From positions 160,528-194,511 of the forward strand of contig NZ_AYWX01000009.1 in assembly GCF_000502875.1 (NCBI RefSeq): DNA of 33,984 bases. Direction: 5' to 3'. Positions 26,913 to 33,984 of this stretch are shown one piece after another. The stretch comes from Mesorhizobium sp. L2C084A000. GTDB taxonomy: Bacteria > Pseudomonadota > Alphaproteobacteria > Rhizobiales > Rhizobiaceae. Under the pieces are notes generated by a model. The model saw nothing but the letters and a program-made list of their open reading frames with translations, made no database searches and was not told the DNA's origin. How positions within the stretch are numbered: the first letter of the stretch is position 1; every line of letters starts with the position of its first letter. The position numbers and the translations under genes were made by a program.

Positions 26913-27320
26913 AATAATCTTCTTTCACGCGGCTTCTGGCCGCAAACATCGATGGCGGCAGGGCGCAACCTGCCGTCGAAAAATCTGTGATGAACGACAA
27001 GGCGGGCGGACGTATTCGTCCACTCGGCTGCGCTGTCGTGCCCGCAGGCATCATGCCACGGGGCTTTTTCGCCGCTTTGTGATTTACCGGAAAAAGGGCC
27101 GATATACCGGAAAGAGGGAAAACAGACGCAACCAGTCTCATTCGTCGAGAAGGCCGGATTCGTTCCCGGCCCAAGCGCCTATGGGCTGCATATGGCTGAG
27201 TTCGCCCTCAATTGCAAGGGGCTTCATGTTGCAGCGCAGCAAAGCCCGTGGCGCAAGCGCCGCTTGCGCTCGCTTGCCGGCACGATTACGACGAAATGCC
27301 GCTGGCTTGGGAGGTAATCG
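26913..27320. other. Intergenic region between the divergent helicase and pccB genes, with tandem 18-bp repeat
   Basis: The 408-bp gap must contain promoters for both divergent genes. A tandem repeat is the clearest signal: gatttaccggaaaaaggg (27081-27098) and gatataccggaaagaggg (27101-27118). The two copies differ at two positions and start exactly 20 bp apart, about two helical turns. Short inverted repeats occur nearer the helicase (tgcccgcaggca and an adjoining ggcatgatgcc on the opposite strand, near 27041-27056). Two overlapping frames of 41 and 47 codons just before pccB are not convincing genes. Confidence 0.5.
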
Positions 27321-28853
27321 ATGAAAGACGTTCTCAAGGAACTCGAGCGCCGCCGCGAGATCGCCCGCATGGGCGGCGGCCAGGTCCGCATCGATGCCCA
27401 GCACAAGAAGGGCAAGCTCACCGCGCGCGAACGCATCGAGGTGTTTCTCGACGAGGGCTCGTTCGAGGAATTCGACATGTATGTCGAGCACCGCTCGACC
27501 GACTTCGGCATGGAGAACACCAAGATCGCCGGCGACGGCGTCGTCACCGGCTGGGGCACCGTCAACGGCCGCCCGGTCTACCTCTTCGCCAAGGACTTTA
27601 CCGTATTCGGCGGCTCGCTGTCGGAAGCGCATGCCGAGAAGGTCATCAAGGTGCAGGAGATGGCGCTCCGCAACCGGGCGCCGATCATCGGCCTCTACGA
27701 TGCCGGGGGCGCGCGCATCCAGGAAGGCGTGGCAGCACTCGGCGGCTATGCCGAGATTTTTCAGCGCAACGTGCTGGCCTCAGGCGTCATTCCGCAGATT
27801 TCCGTCATCATGGGACCGTGCGCCGGCGGCGACGTCTATTCGCCTGCCATGACCGACTTCATCTTCATGGTGCGCGACACTTCCTACATGTTCGTTACTG
27901 GGCCGGATGTGGTGAAGACTGTGACCAACGAGACGGTGACCGCCGAGAGCCTCGGCGGCGCCTCCGTCCACACGACGAAATCCTCGATCGCCGACGGCGC
28001 CTATGACAATGACGTCGAGGCGCTGTTGCAGATGCGCCGGCTGGTCGACCTGTTGCCGGCCTCCAACACGTCGGAGCTTCCCGAGATCGAATGCTACCAG
28101 TCGGTCACCGACCATGATTTGTCGCTCGACCGGCTGATTCCCGACAACGCCAACAAGCCCTACGACATCAAGGAACTGATCCTGAAGGTCGCCGATGAAG
28201 GCGACTTCTTCGAAATCCAGCAGAATTTTGCCAAGAACATCGTCACCGGCTTCGGACGCGTCGAGGGCCGCACCGTCGGCTTCGTCGCCAACCAGCCGAT
28301 GGTGCTGGCCGGCGTGCTCGATTCCGACGCCAGCCGCAAGGCCGCGCGCTTTGTGCGCTTCTGCGACTGTTTTTCGATCCCGATCGTCACCTTCGTCGAT
28401 GTCCCCGGCTTCCTGCCGGGTACGGCGCAGGAATATGGCGGGCTGATCAAGCATGGCGCGAAGCTCCTGTTCGCCTATGCCGAGGCGACCGTGCCGAAGA
28501 TCACCGTCATCACCCGCAAAGCCTATGGCGGCGCCTATGACGTGATGGCCTCAAAACATCTGCGCGGCGACATGAACTATGCCTGGCCGACGGCGCAGAT
28601 CGCGGTCATGGGCGCCAGGGGCGCGGTCGAGATCATCTACCGCAAGGACATCGGTGACGCCGAAAAGATCGCAGCCCATACAAAGGCTTACGAGGATCGC
28701 TTCCTGTCGCCCTTCGTCGCCGCCGAACGCGGTTATGTCGACGAGGTGATCATGCCGCACTCGACGCGCCGCCGCATCGCGCGCGCGCTCCGCATGCTGC
28801 GCAACAAGGATATGCAGAACCCCTGGAAGAAGCACGACAACATACCGCTGTGA
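27321..28853 (+). CDS. pccB: Propionyl-CoA carboxylase beta subunit (carboxyltransferase)
   Basis: A 510-residue biotin-dependent carboxyltransferase that makes methylmalonyl-CoA from propionyl-CoA. It shows [47 protein letters not shown] (oxyanion-hole region), [25 protein letters not shown] and [13 protein letters not shown]. The Asp in YGGAYD corresponds to the residue linked to propionyl-CoA preference in characterised PccB enzymes. Length and end ([13 protein letters not shown]) are typical. The ATG has GGGAGG at good distance. The alpha subunit gene is not visible; only a convergent gene follows in this window. The leader contains the tandem 18-bp repeat. Confidence 0.95.
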   Translation: MKDVLKELERRREIARMGGGQVRIDAQHKKGKLTARERIEVFLDEGSFEEFDMYVEHRSTDFGMENTKIAGDGVVTGWGTVNGRPVYLFAKDFTVFGGSLSEAHAEKVIKVQEMALRNRAPIIGLYDAGGARIQEGVAALGGYAEIFQRNVLASGVIPQISVIMGPCAGGDVYSPAMTDFIFMVRDTSYMFVTGPDVVKTVTNETVTAESLGGASVHTTKSSIADGAYDNDVEALLQMRRLVDLLPASNTSELPEIECYQSVTDHDLSLDRLIPDNANKPYDIKELILKVADEGDFFEIQQNFAKNIVTGFGRVEGRTVGFVANQPMVLAGVLDSDASRKAARFVRFCDCFSIPIVTFVDVPGFLPGTAQEYGGLIKHGAKLLFAYAEATVPKITVITRKAYGGAYDVMASKHLRGDMNYAWPTAQIAVMGARGAVEIIYRKDIGDAEKIAAHTKAYEDRFLSPFVAAERGYVDEVIMPHSTRRRIARALRMLRNKDMQNPWKKHDNIPL

Positions 28854-28894
28854 GGTGCGGCATGGGCATCTCTCCGAGGTAACCGTCGGGCAGC

Positions 28895-30895
28895 TTACTC
28901 CTCTTCCGCCGTGCCAAACCCCGCTCCCATGGTGGCTCGCACGGGGCTGCCCCATGGCGTTGCGTGGTTGTCGATGCGCATCTGGAAGATGAAATAGGTC
29001 GGCGAGCAGAAGCCGATGCCTTTCACTTTGCCGATGCCCGGCGTGTCCGGCGGCAGTGACTGGCACATATAGTCCTCGCGGCAGAAATGATCGGCCGAGC
29101 AGGCCGGCCGGTTGCCGCGGTTGACGGCGCCGCCAAGACATTGGTCGAAATTGTTGGTGGCTACGCAGATATCGAATTTCTTGCCGCCGACGAGGCCGCA
29201 AATCTCGTTCGGCATCGGCTTGCCGGCCTTGAAGGTAGCAAATGTACGGTCCTTGTCGTCACAGCCGCGATAGGCAATCCCGGCGGGCACGCCGATCTTC
29301 GGCGGCCGGCAGGTGTAAGCGGTGCGCGAGACGGCAGGCGCGAAGGACGCGAACTGGCCTGATATGCTGTAGCGGTCGTTGAAAGGCTGCTCCGCATTGC
29401 TGGCGATCGAGCCGCTCAGACAAGGATGCCCGGAAAACATGTCAGCGCTGTCCTTTGGCAGCAGGCACTGCGCCAGTTTGGTGCGCACGCCCGAAGCGGT
29501 GGCCAGCGGCGTGCAAACGGTGCCGCCACCGCACTGCCAGGTCGCGCCGAAGCGGGCCGCATCTTCCGGCATCAGGCACGGCATGGCCATGTCGGCCGGC
29601 GCATAGTCGACCGCGGTGTCCGTCCAGGCTGCCGGCGGCGCAAAGGAGAGCGGACGGAAGTGGTTCGGCTGCTTGCCCGCGGCTGTAGCGGCGAGCCAGC
29701 CCTGGCGGCGCGGAATCTCGGCATGAAGATGCGGCGAGATGCCGACCTCGATGCGGTTGAGCGGCGATGTCGTCTTGTCGTCGAGGCCGATGAAATGGAA
29801 ACCGGCGGTGGAACCGGCCTGGTGGCAACCCTGGCAGGCGCCATTGTCCAGCCGCTCGACCAGCGCTTCCGGCGTGCGCAGCAGTTTCAGCTTGGAATAG
29901 TCGAGCGATGCGAATTCCTCGGGTCGGTATAATTGCGTAAACGGATGATTGGCCTGCCGCGCGCTGCCGAAGGTCGACCACGAGATGATTTTCCTGGCCA
30001 GGAACTCGTCGGGGATTTCATAGACGCCTTCATCGACCGCCGGCAGGTTGGCGCCGACATAGGCGGCGAGCCGTGCTTTCAGCGCCACGTCTTGCGAGAG
30101 CCGCGCGGTGTCGGGCGTGTTCTCCAACGGCTTCTCGCTGATAGCAGCGCCATCGATGCCGAATACCCGCATGAGATAGGCGGCTTGGCCACCGAACTCG
30201 GTTTCCTGTCCGGAGGGGAAGCGCACCACCTGCGCGTTGAGCTCCAGCTGCTTGAAGGTCAGCCCGGCCTTCTCCAGCGGCCCGCCGGTCAGCCAGCCGG
30301 CATCGACGCTCTCGTCAAGCTGTGGCGTCCAGCGTCCGGCAGTGCCGACGCAGCCGCCGTCGGCATCGGGCGCGGCGCTGTAGACGGCATTGAAATTGAA
30401 CGGCAGGCGCGATGCCAGCAGCTTGCCGTTCTTGCGAAAACTGTAGGCCAGGCGGTAGACGAAGCGCACCTCGCCGCAGTTCCTGTCGCCTTGCAGCAGC
30501 GTGAAATCGCGACGGTCGAGCCGGTTGACGATGCCGACCAACCGGAGGCGCGCGGCATCGGTCTTCAGCCAGCGCATGTCCATGATGCGGCCGACATTGC
30601 CGTCGGTTATCTCGTAGAGCGGCCGCCCGCCGGCCTTCATCTCGGCCCTCAGGGCCGCGACATCAGAAGCAACCGTTTCGACGATGGCGTGATAGGCCGG
30701 CGCCTCGTCGTAAAGCGTCTTCAGGCCGTCCTCGCCGTCGACCCCGAAAACATCGGCGAAACCGAAACCCTTGGCATCGAGCGCGGCGAGCACCGCCGGA
30801 TTGTCGACGACGGTCACAGGACCTTCGGCGCGCGCCGTCGGCGCCATGAAGACAGCGATTAGGGTGGCAAGCAACAGAGCGAGCGCACGGCTCAT
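28895..30895 (-). CDS. Exported cysteine-rich protein with one CxxCH haem motif, function unknown
   Basis: A 666-residue protein with a signal peptide (MSRALALLLATLIAVFMAPTARA). The first half holds a block that looks like a conserved core (VNRLDRRDFTLLQGDRNCGE, then VRFVYRLAYSF). A single c-type haem motif, CQGCH, is at residues 354-358 in LDNGACQGCHQAGSTAGFHF. The half after it has 14 of the protein's 18 cysteines (for example WQCGGGTVCTP, ADHFCREDYMCQS), suggesting disulfides in the periplasm. I recognise no named family. A cytochrome-like redox or electron-transfer role is inference from the haem motif alone. Its ATG directly follows the stop of the NAD(P)HX repair gene (TGAATG), with no intergenic base, so they are translationally coupled. 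Confidence 0.75.
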   Translation of the reverse strand: MSRALALLLATLIAVFMAPTARAEGPVTVVDNPAVLAALDAKGFGFADVFGVDGEDGLKTLYDEAPAYHAIVETVASDVAALRAEMKAGGRPLYEITDGNVGRIMDMRWLKTDAARLRLVGIVNRLDRRDFTLLQGDRNCGEVRFVYRLAYSFRKNGKLLASRLPFNFNAVYSAAPDADGGCVGTAGRWTPQLDESVDAGWLTGGPLEKAGLTFKQLELNAQVVRFPSGQETEFGGQAAYLMRVFGIDGAAISEKPLENTPDTARLSQDVALKARLAAYVGANLPAVDEGVYEIPDEFLARKIISWSTFGSARQANHPFTQLYRPEEFASLDYSKLKLLRTPEALVERLDNGACQGCHQAGSTAGFHFIGLDDKTTSPLNRIEVGISPHLHAEIPRRQGWLAATAAGKQPNHFRPLSFAPPAAWTDTAVDYAPADMAMPCLMPEDAARFGATWQCGGGTVCTPLATASGVRTKLAQCLLPKDSADMFSGHPCLSGSIASNAEQPFNDRYSISGQFASFAPAVSRTAYTCRPPKIGVPAGIAYRGCDDKDRTFATFKAGKPMPNEICGLVGGKKFDICVATNNFDQCLGGAVNRGNRPACSADHFCREDYMCQSLPPDTPGIGKVKGIGFCSPTYFIFQMRIDNHATPWGSPVRATMGAGFGTAEEE

Positions 30896-32437
30896 TCAGG
30901 CAGCCTTTCGCGCGTCGAAGAGTTCACGCAACACCGGCAGCAGCGCCAGCGGCAGATCCTCGGCGATCAAGCCGGGTCCGAACCGGCTGCCGGCTTCGGC
31001 ATGCAGCCACACCGCCGCGCAGGTGCCCTCGAAGGGCGGCATGCCTTGTGCGAGCAAACCGGCAATGATGCCCGACAGCACGTCGCCTGACCCGGCTGTG
31101 GCCAGCCACGGTGCACCGTTGGAGTTGATCGCCGCTTTGCCATCGGGCGCTGCTATGACCGTGTCGGCGCCCTTGTAGACGATGACGGCATTGGCCCGCG
31201 CTGCGGCCGCCCGCGCCTTGTCCAATTTCGACATGGTTTTGTCCCCGGCGATATCTGGGAACAAGCGGCCGAATTCACCCTCATGCGGCGTGATCACCAA
31301 CGCTGGCGCGTTCAGGTGACGGGCGGCTTCGAACAGCGACTGCGGCTGATGGGCCATAGATGTAATGGCGTCAGCATCAAGCACGATCGCTCCTCCGTGG
31401 TTTGCGGTTTGCGATGCGCGTGCACCCTCCGCCAAGGTCTTGATCAGTTGCAGGGCGAAATCGCCGACCTTGGGCTTTGGCCCGAGCCCCGGTCCAAACA
31501 CCAGCGCCTCGGGATGGCGCGCCGTCAGAAATTCCTGCACCTCCTCGAGTGACCCCGCCTCTCGCAGCATGATCGAGGTGAGGTGTGTCGCGTTCACCTG
31601 CAGGGCATTGCCAGGCGACAGCACGGTGACCGCCCCTGCCCCGCTTCTCGCGGCGGCCATCGCCGACAGCCGCGCCGCGCCGGTAGCACTCGGGCCGCCG
31701 GAAAAGACGCCGACATGGCCGCGCTTGTATTTATGCGCGTCCACCGCCGGCACCGGAAATTCCTGCAACCACAGGTCCGGCACATTTTCGAAGGTCGAGA
31801 CAGCGAGTTGGGCGATGATGCCGTCATCGATGCCGATATCGGCGAGCACGATTTCACCGCATTGCCCGCGCCCCGGCAGCAGCAGGTGGCCGGGCTTTTT
31901 CCGGGCGAAGGTAACGGTGAGTTCGGCGCGAAACGCCCTGCTCAATATTTCGCCGCTGGCACCTGAGACGCCCGACGGCAGGTCGATCGCGACCACAGGC
32001 AGGCGCAGGGCTGTCACGGTATCGACAGCTTTCGCGGCATCGCCGGACAGCGGCTTGGACAGCCCTGCCCCATAGAGCGCGTCGATCACGATCGAGCCGA
32101 ACTCGGCGTCGAAATCAGACAGCGGCCGGGACTTGATCAGGGATTCCGCGGCGGCGAGCGCCGCATCGCTTTCCGGCCTCGGCGCTCCGGATGACCAGAT
32201 CGTTGTGCCGACGCCGCTGCCGGCCAGGAGGCGTGCGACGACATAGCCATCGCCGCCATTGTTGCCGGGCCCGCACAGCACATGGATGTGCTTTGCCGAG
32301 GGATAGCGCTTGAGAACCTCGGCCGCGACCGCTTCGCCCGCGCGCCGCATCAGGCTGATTCCATCGGCCGGACCGGCCGCGATCGTCAGCCGGTCGGCCG
32401 CAGTCATTTCGGCGGGGACAAGAAGTTCGTTGCTCAT
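30896..32437 (-). CDS. nnr: Bifunctional NAD(P)HX epimerase / ADP-dependent NAD(P)HX dehydratase
   Basis: This metabolite-repair enzyme restores hydrated NADH and NADPH. Residues 1 to about 215 are the YjeF_N epimerase domain (ISLMRRAGEAVAAEV, VLCGPGNNGGDGYVVARLL, IVIDALYGAGLSKPL, AIDLPSGVSGASGE). Residues about 230-513 are the ribokinase-like dehydratase domain (HKYKRGHVGVFSGGPSATGAARL, ALVFGPGLG, VLDADAIT, ITPHEGEFGRLFP, VIVYKGADTVIAAPDG). The phosphate-binding ATAGSGDVLSGIIAGLLAQG follows. The fused form (513 residues) is the same as E. coli Nnr (YjeF). The ATG at 32437 has a weak ribosome site. It is divergent from glnB and directly coupled to the haem-motif gene. Confidence 0.94.
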   Translation of the reverse strand: MSNELLVPAEMTAADRLTIAAGPADGISLMRRAGEAVAAEVLKRYPSAKHIHVLCGPGNNGGDGYVVARLLAGSGVGTTIWSSGAPRPESDAALAAAESLIKSRPLSDFDAEFGSIVIDALYGAGLSKPLSGDAAKAVDTVTALRLPVVAIDLPSGVSGASGEILSRAFRAELTVTFARKKPGHLLLPGRGQCGEIVLADIGIDDGIIAQLAVSTFENVPDLWLQEFPVPAVDAHKYKRGHVGVFSGGPSATGAARLSAMAAARSGAGAVTVLSPGNALQVNATHLTSIMLREAGSLEEVQEFLTARHPEALVFGPGLGPKPKVGDFALQLIKTLAEGARASQTANHGGAIVLDADAITSMAHQPQSLFEAARHLNAPALVITPHEGEFGRLFPDIAGDKTMSKLDKARAAAARANAVIVYKGADTVIAAPDGKAAINSNGAPWLATAGSGDVLSGIIAGLLAQGMPPFEGTCAAVWLHAEAGSRFGPGLIAEDLPLALLPVLRELFDARKAA

Positions 32438-32632
32438 GGATTGCCGATCCGCATGCTATCAAGCATTGTCCAATTTCGATCCTAAGCAAACAAGGGGGAG
32501 TTGCCGAGATCTGCGGCCACAACGTCGGTACGAAGGCATCGCGGGCAGAAAATTGCCTGCGGGATAGGCGATGTGCCTGATTTTTGTGCGGACGCGGGTG
32601 CTGGCGCTGTGTAGGCTCTGGCAGCCCATGCC

Positions 32633-32673
32633 GCATCCGGTGCAGCGAATGACGCGAATTTGCATCCCGGTGC
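32633..32673 (+). promoter_or_regulatory. Two NtrC-like enhancer half-palindromes upstream of glnB
   Basis: GCATCCGGTGC (32633-32643) and GCATCCCGGTGC (32662-32673) are near-identical, each an interrupted GCA...TGC dyad. Their centres are about 30 bp apart (three helical turns), roughly 80 and 107 bases upstream of the start site predicted from the sigma-54 box. NtrC sites have GCAC...GTGC dyads and this spacing in enterobacterial glnA. The match is partial, so this is a candidate. The rest of the 359-bp gap 32438-32796 holds the nnr promoter and a possible sigma-70 pair (TTGAAA at 32683 and TAGAAT at 32704, spacer only 15). Confidence 0.45.
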
Positions 32674-32706
32674 GGCGCGGCTTTGAAATCTTATGAGACC
32701 GCTTAG

Positions 32707-33135
<429 letters not shown>

Positions 33136-33155
33136 CCTGACCGGCCCTCCTCCTG

Positions 33156-33183
33156 AAAACGTCATCATCAAAAAACGTCATCA
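33156..33183 (+). repeat. Tandem 12-bp repeat in the glnB-glnA gap
   Basis: aaaacgtcatca occurs at 33156-33167 and again at 33172-33183, 16 bp apart, just before the glnA ribosome site. It may affect translation or processing between the two genes; nothing more can be said from the sequence. Confidence 0.4.
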
Positions 33184-33199
33184 CACAGGGATACATGAC

Positions 33200-33984
33200 A
33201 TGACGACAGCCAAAGACATCATGAAGCAGATCAAGGACAACGACGTGAAATTCGTCGACCTGCGCTTCACAGACCCGAAGGGCAAGCTGCAGCACGTGAC
33301 GATGGATGTCATCGAGGTCGAGGAAGACATGTTCGCCGATGGCGTGATGTTCGACGGCTCTTCGATTGCCGGCTGGAAGGCCATCAACGAGTCCGACATG
33401 GTGCTGATGCCCGATCCGGACACGGTTCATATGGACCCGTTCTTCGCCCAGTCGACCATGGTCATCCTGTGCGACATCCTCGATCCGGTTTCGGGTGAAT
33501 CCTACAACCGCGATCCGCGCGGCACGGCCAAGAAGGCCGAGGCCTACATGAAGGCCGAAGGCATCGGCGACACCATCTATGTCGGCCCGGAAGCCGAATT
33601 CTTCGTCTTCGACGACGTGAAGTACAAGGCCGACCCCTACAACACCGGTTTCAAGCTCGACTCCACGGAACTGCCGTCGAACGACGACACCGACTACGAG
33701 ACCGGCAATCTCGGCCACCGCCCGCGCGTCAAGGGCGGCTACTTCCCGGTGCCGCCGATCGACAGCGCGCAGGACATGCGCTCGGAAATGCTGACCGTGC
33801 TCGCCGAGATGGGCGTGCGCGTCGAAAAGCATCACCATGAGGTGGCGGCGGCCCAGCACGAACTCGGCATCAAGTTCGACGCACTGGTGCGCAACGCCGA
33901 CAAGATGCTGATCTACAAATATGTCGTCCACCAGGTCGCCAACGCCTATGGCAAGACGGCCACCTTCATGCCGAAGCCGATCTT
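33200..33984 (+). CDS. glnA: Glutamine synthetase type I (3' end outside window)
   Basis: GSI joins ammonia to glutamate with ATP. About 261 residues are visible. They include the beta-grasp N-domain (VKFVDLRFTDPKGKLQHVTMDV, MFDGSSIAGWKAINESDM) and the beginning of the catalytic domain with YVGPEAEFFVFDD (Glu metal ligands). They continue with GYFPVPPIDSAQDMRSEM, VEKHHHEVAAAQHELGIKFD and YVVHQVANAYGKTATFMPKP. The rest, including the adenylylated tyrosine, lies beyond the window. The ATG at 33200 follows CAGGGATACATGAC. It is co-transcribed with glnB from the sigma-54 promoter. Confidence 0.97.
   Translation, partial: MTTAKDIMKQIKDNDVKFVDLRFTDPKGKLQHVTMDVIEVEEDMFADGVMFDGSSIAGWKAINESDMVLMPDPDTVHMDPFFAQSTMVILCDILDPVSGESYNRDPRGTAKKAEAYMKAEGIGDTIYVGPEAEFFVFDDVKYKADPYNTGFKLDSTELPSNDDTDYETGNLGHRPRVKGGYFPVPPIDSAQDMRSEMLTVLAEMGVRVEKHHHEVAAAQHELGIKFDALVRNADKMLIYKYVVHQVANAYGKTATFMPKPI

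Noticed and set aside
27192..27317. 41-codon frame just before pccB (and an overlapping 47-codon frame 27181-27324)
   Set aside because: No ribosome site, an Arg-rich random-looking product, and the two frames overlap each other.

Overview
The window is a GC-rich stretch of core chromosome from an alphaproteobacterium, most likely a rhizobial species close to Mesorhizobium (order Hyphomicrobiales/Rhizobiales). The reasons are: a pyruvate dehydrogenase operon whose E1-beta subunit carries its own lipoyl domain; the order eno, FtsB/DivIC-like gene, pdhABC; an Omp25/31-type outer-membrane barrel protein; the glnB-glnA pair; and two kinds of long intergenic palindrome of the sort scattered through rhizobial genomes. 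I see no tRNA, rRNA, insertion sequence, phage gene or CRISPR array. Gene density and codon style are uniform, except for the less GC-rich, highly-expressed-looking porin gene.

Layout. 1-6573: central carbon metabolism and division on the minus strand (pdhC cut by the window edge, pdhB, pdhA, ftsB-like, eno), a 38-residue lipoprotein on the plus strand, then a PRC-barrel protein and a dodecin. 6670-9047: minus strand, kdsA (metal-dependent KDO8P synthase type) overlapped by a VOC/glyoxalase-like gene, a Dabb-domain protein with a TTG start, and a 44-residue membrane protein. 9379-14931: cyclopropane fatty acid synthase (+), a Tat-exported CpdB-type cyclic phosphodiesterase/nucleotidase (-), a type II NADH dehydrogenase (-) and 5-formyl-THF cyclo-ligase (+). 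14932-17101: a 188-bp palindromic element, then a divergent Lrp-type regulator / alanine dehydrogenase pair with palindromic candidate operators between them. 17249-19937: a two-barrel outer-membrane protein, a DUF1203 protein and an OmpA-family protein. 20049-23287: a tightly overlapping operon cysK-alaX-sseA-GNAT (cysteine synthesis, Ala-tRNA proofreading, mercaptopyruvate sulfur transfer). 23514-26912: an SDR enzyme, an alpha/beta hydrolase whose N-terminal anchor is out of frame with its catalytic body, and a DEAD-box helicase with DEGD in place of DEAD. 27321-28853: pccB. 28895-32437: NAD(P)HX repair enzyme, followed without any gap by a 666-residue exported, cysteine-rich protein with one CxxCH haem motif and no function I recognise. 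32633-33984: the nitrogen-control operon glnB-glnA (glnA cut by the edge), with a sigma-54 promoter and two upstream NtrC-like half-palindromes.

Most of the window is ordinary housekeeping. The parts most worth a second look are the haem-motif/cysteine-rich protein coupled to NAD(P)HX repair, the frameshift in the hydrolase, the duplicated outer-membrane barrel, the architecture of the gln promoter, the ald/lrp operators, the 18-bp tandem repeat upstream of pccB, and the long intergenic palindromes.
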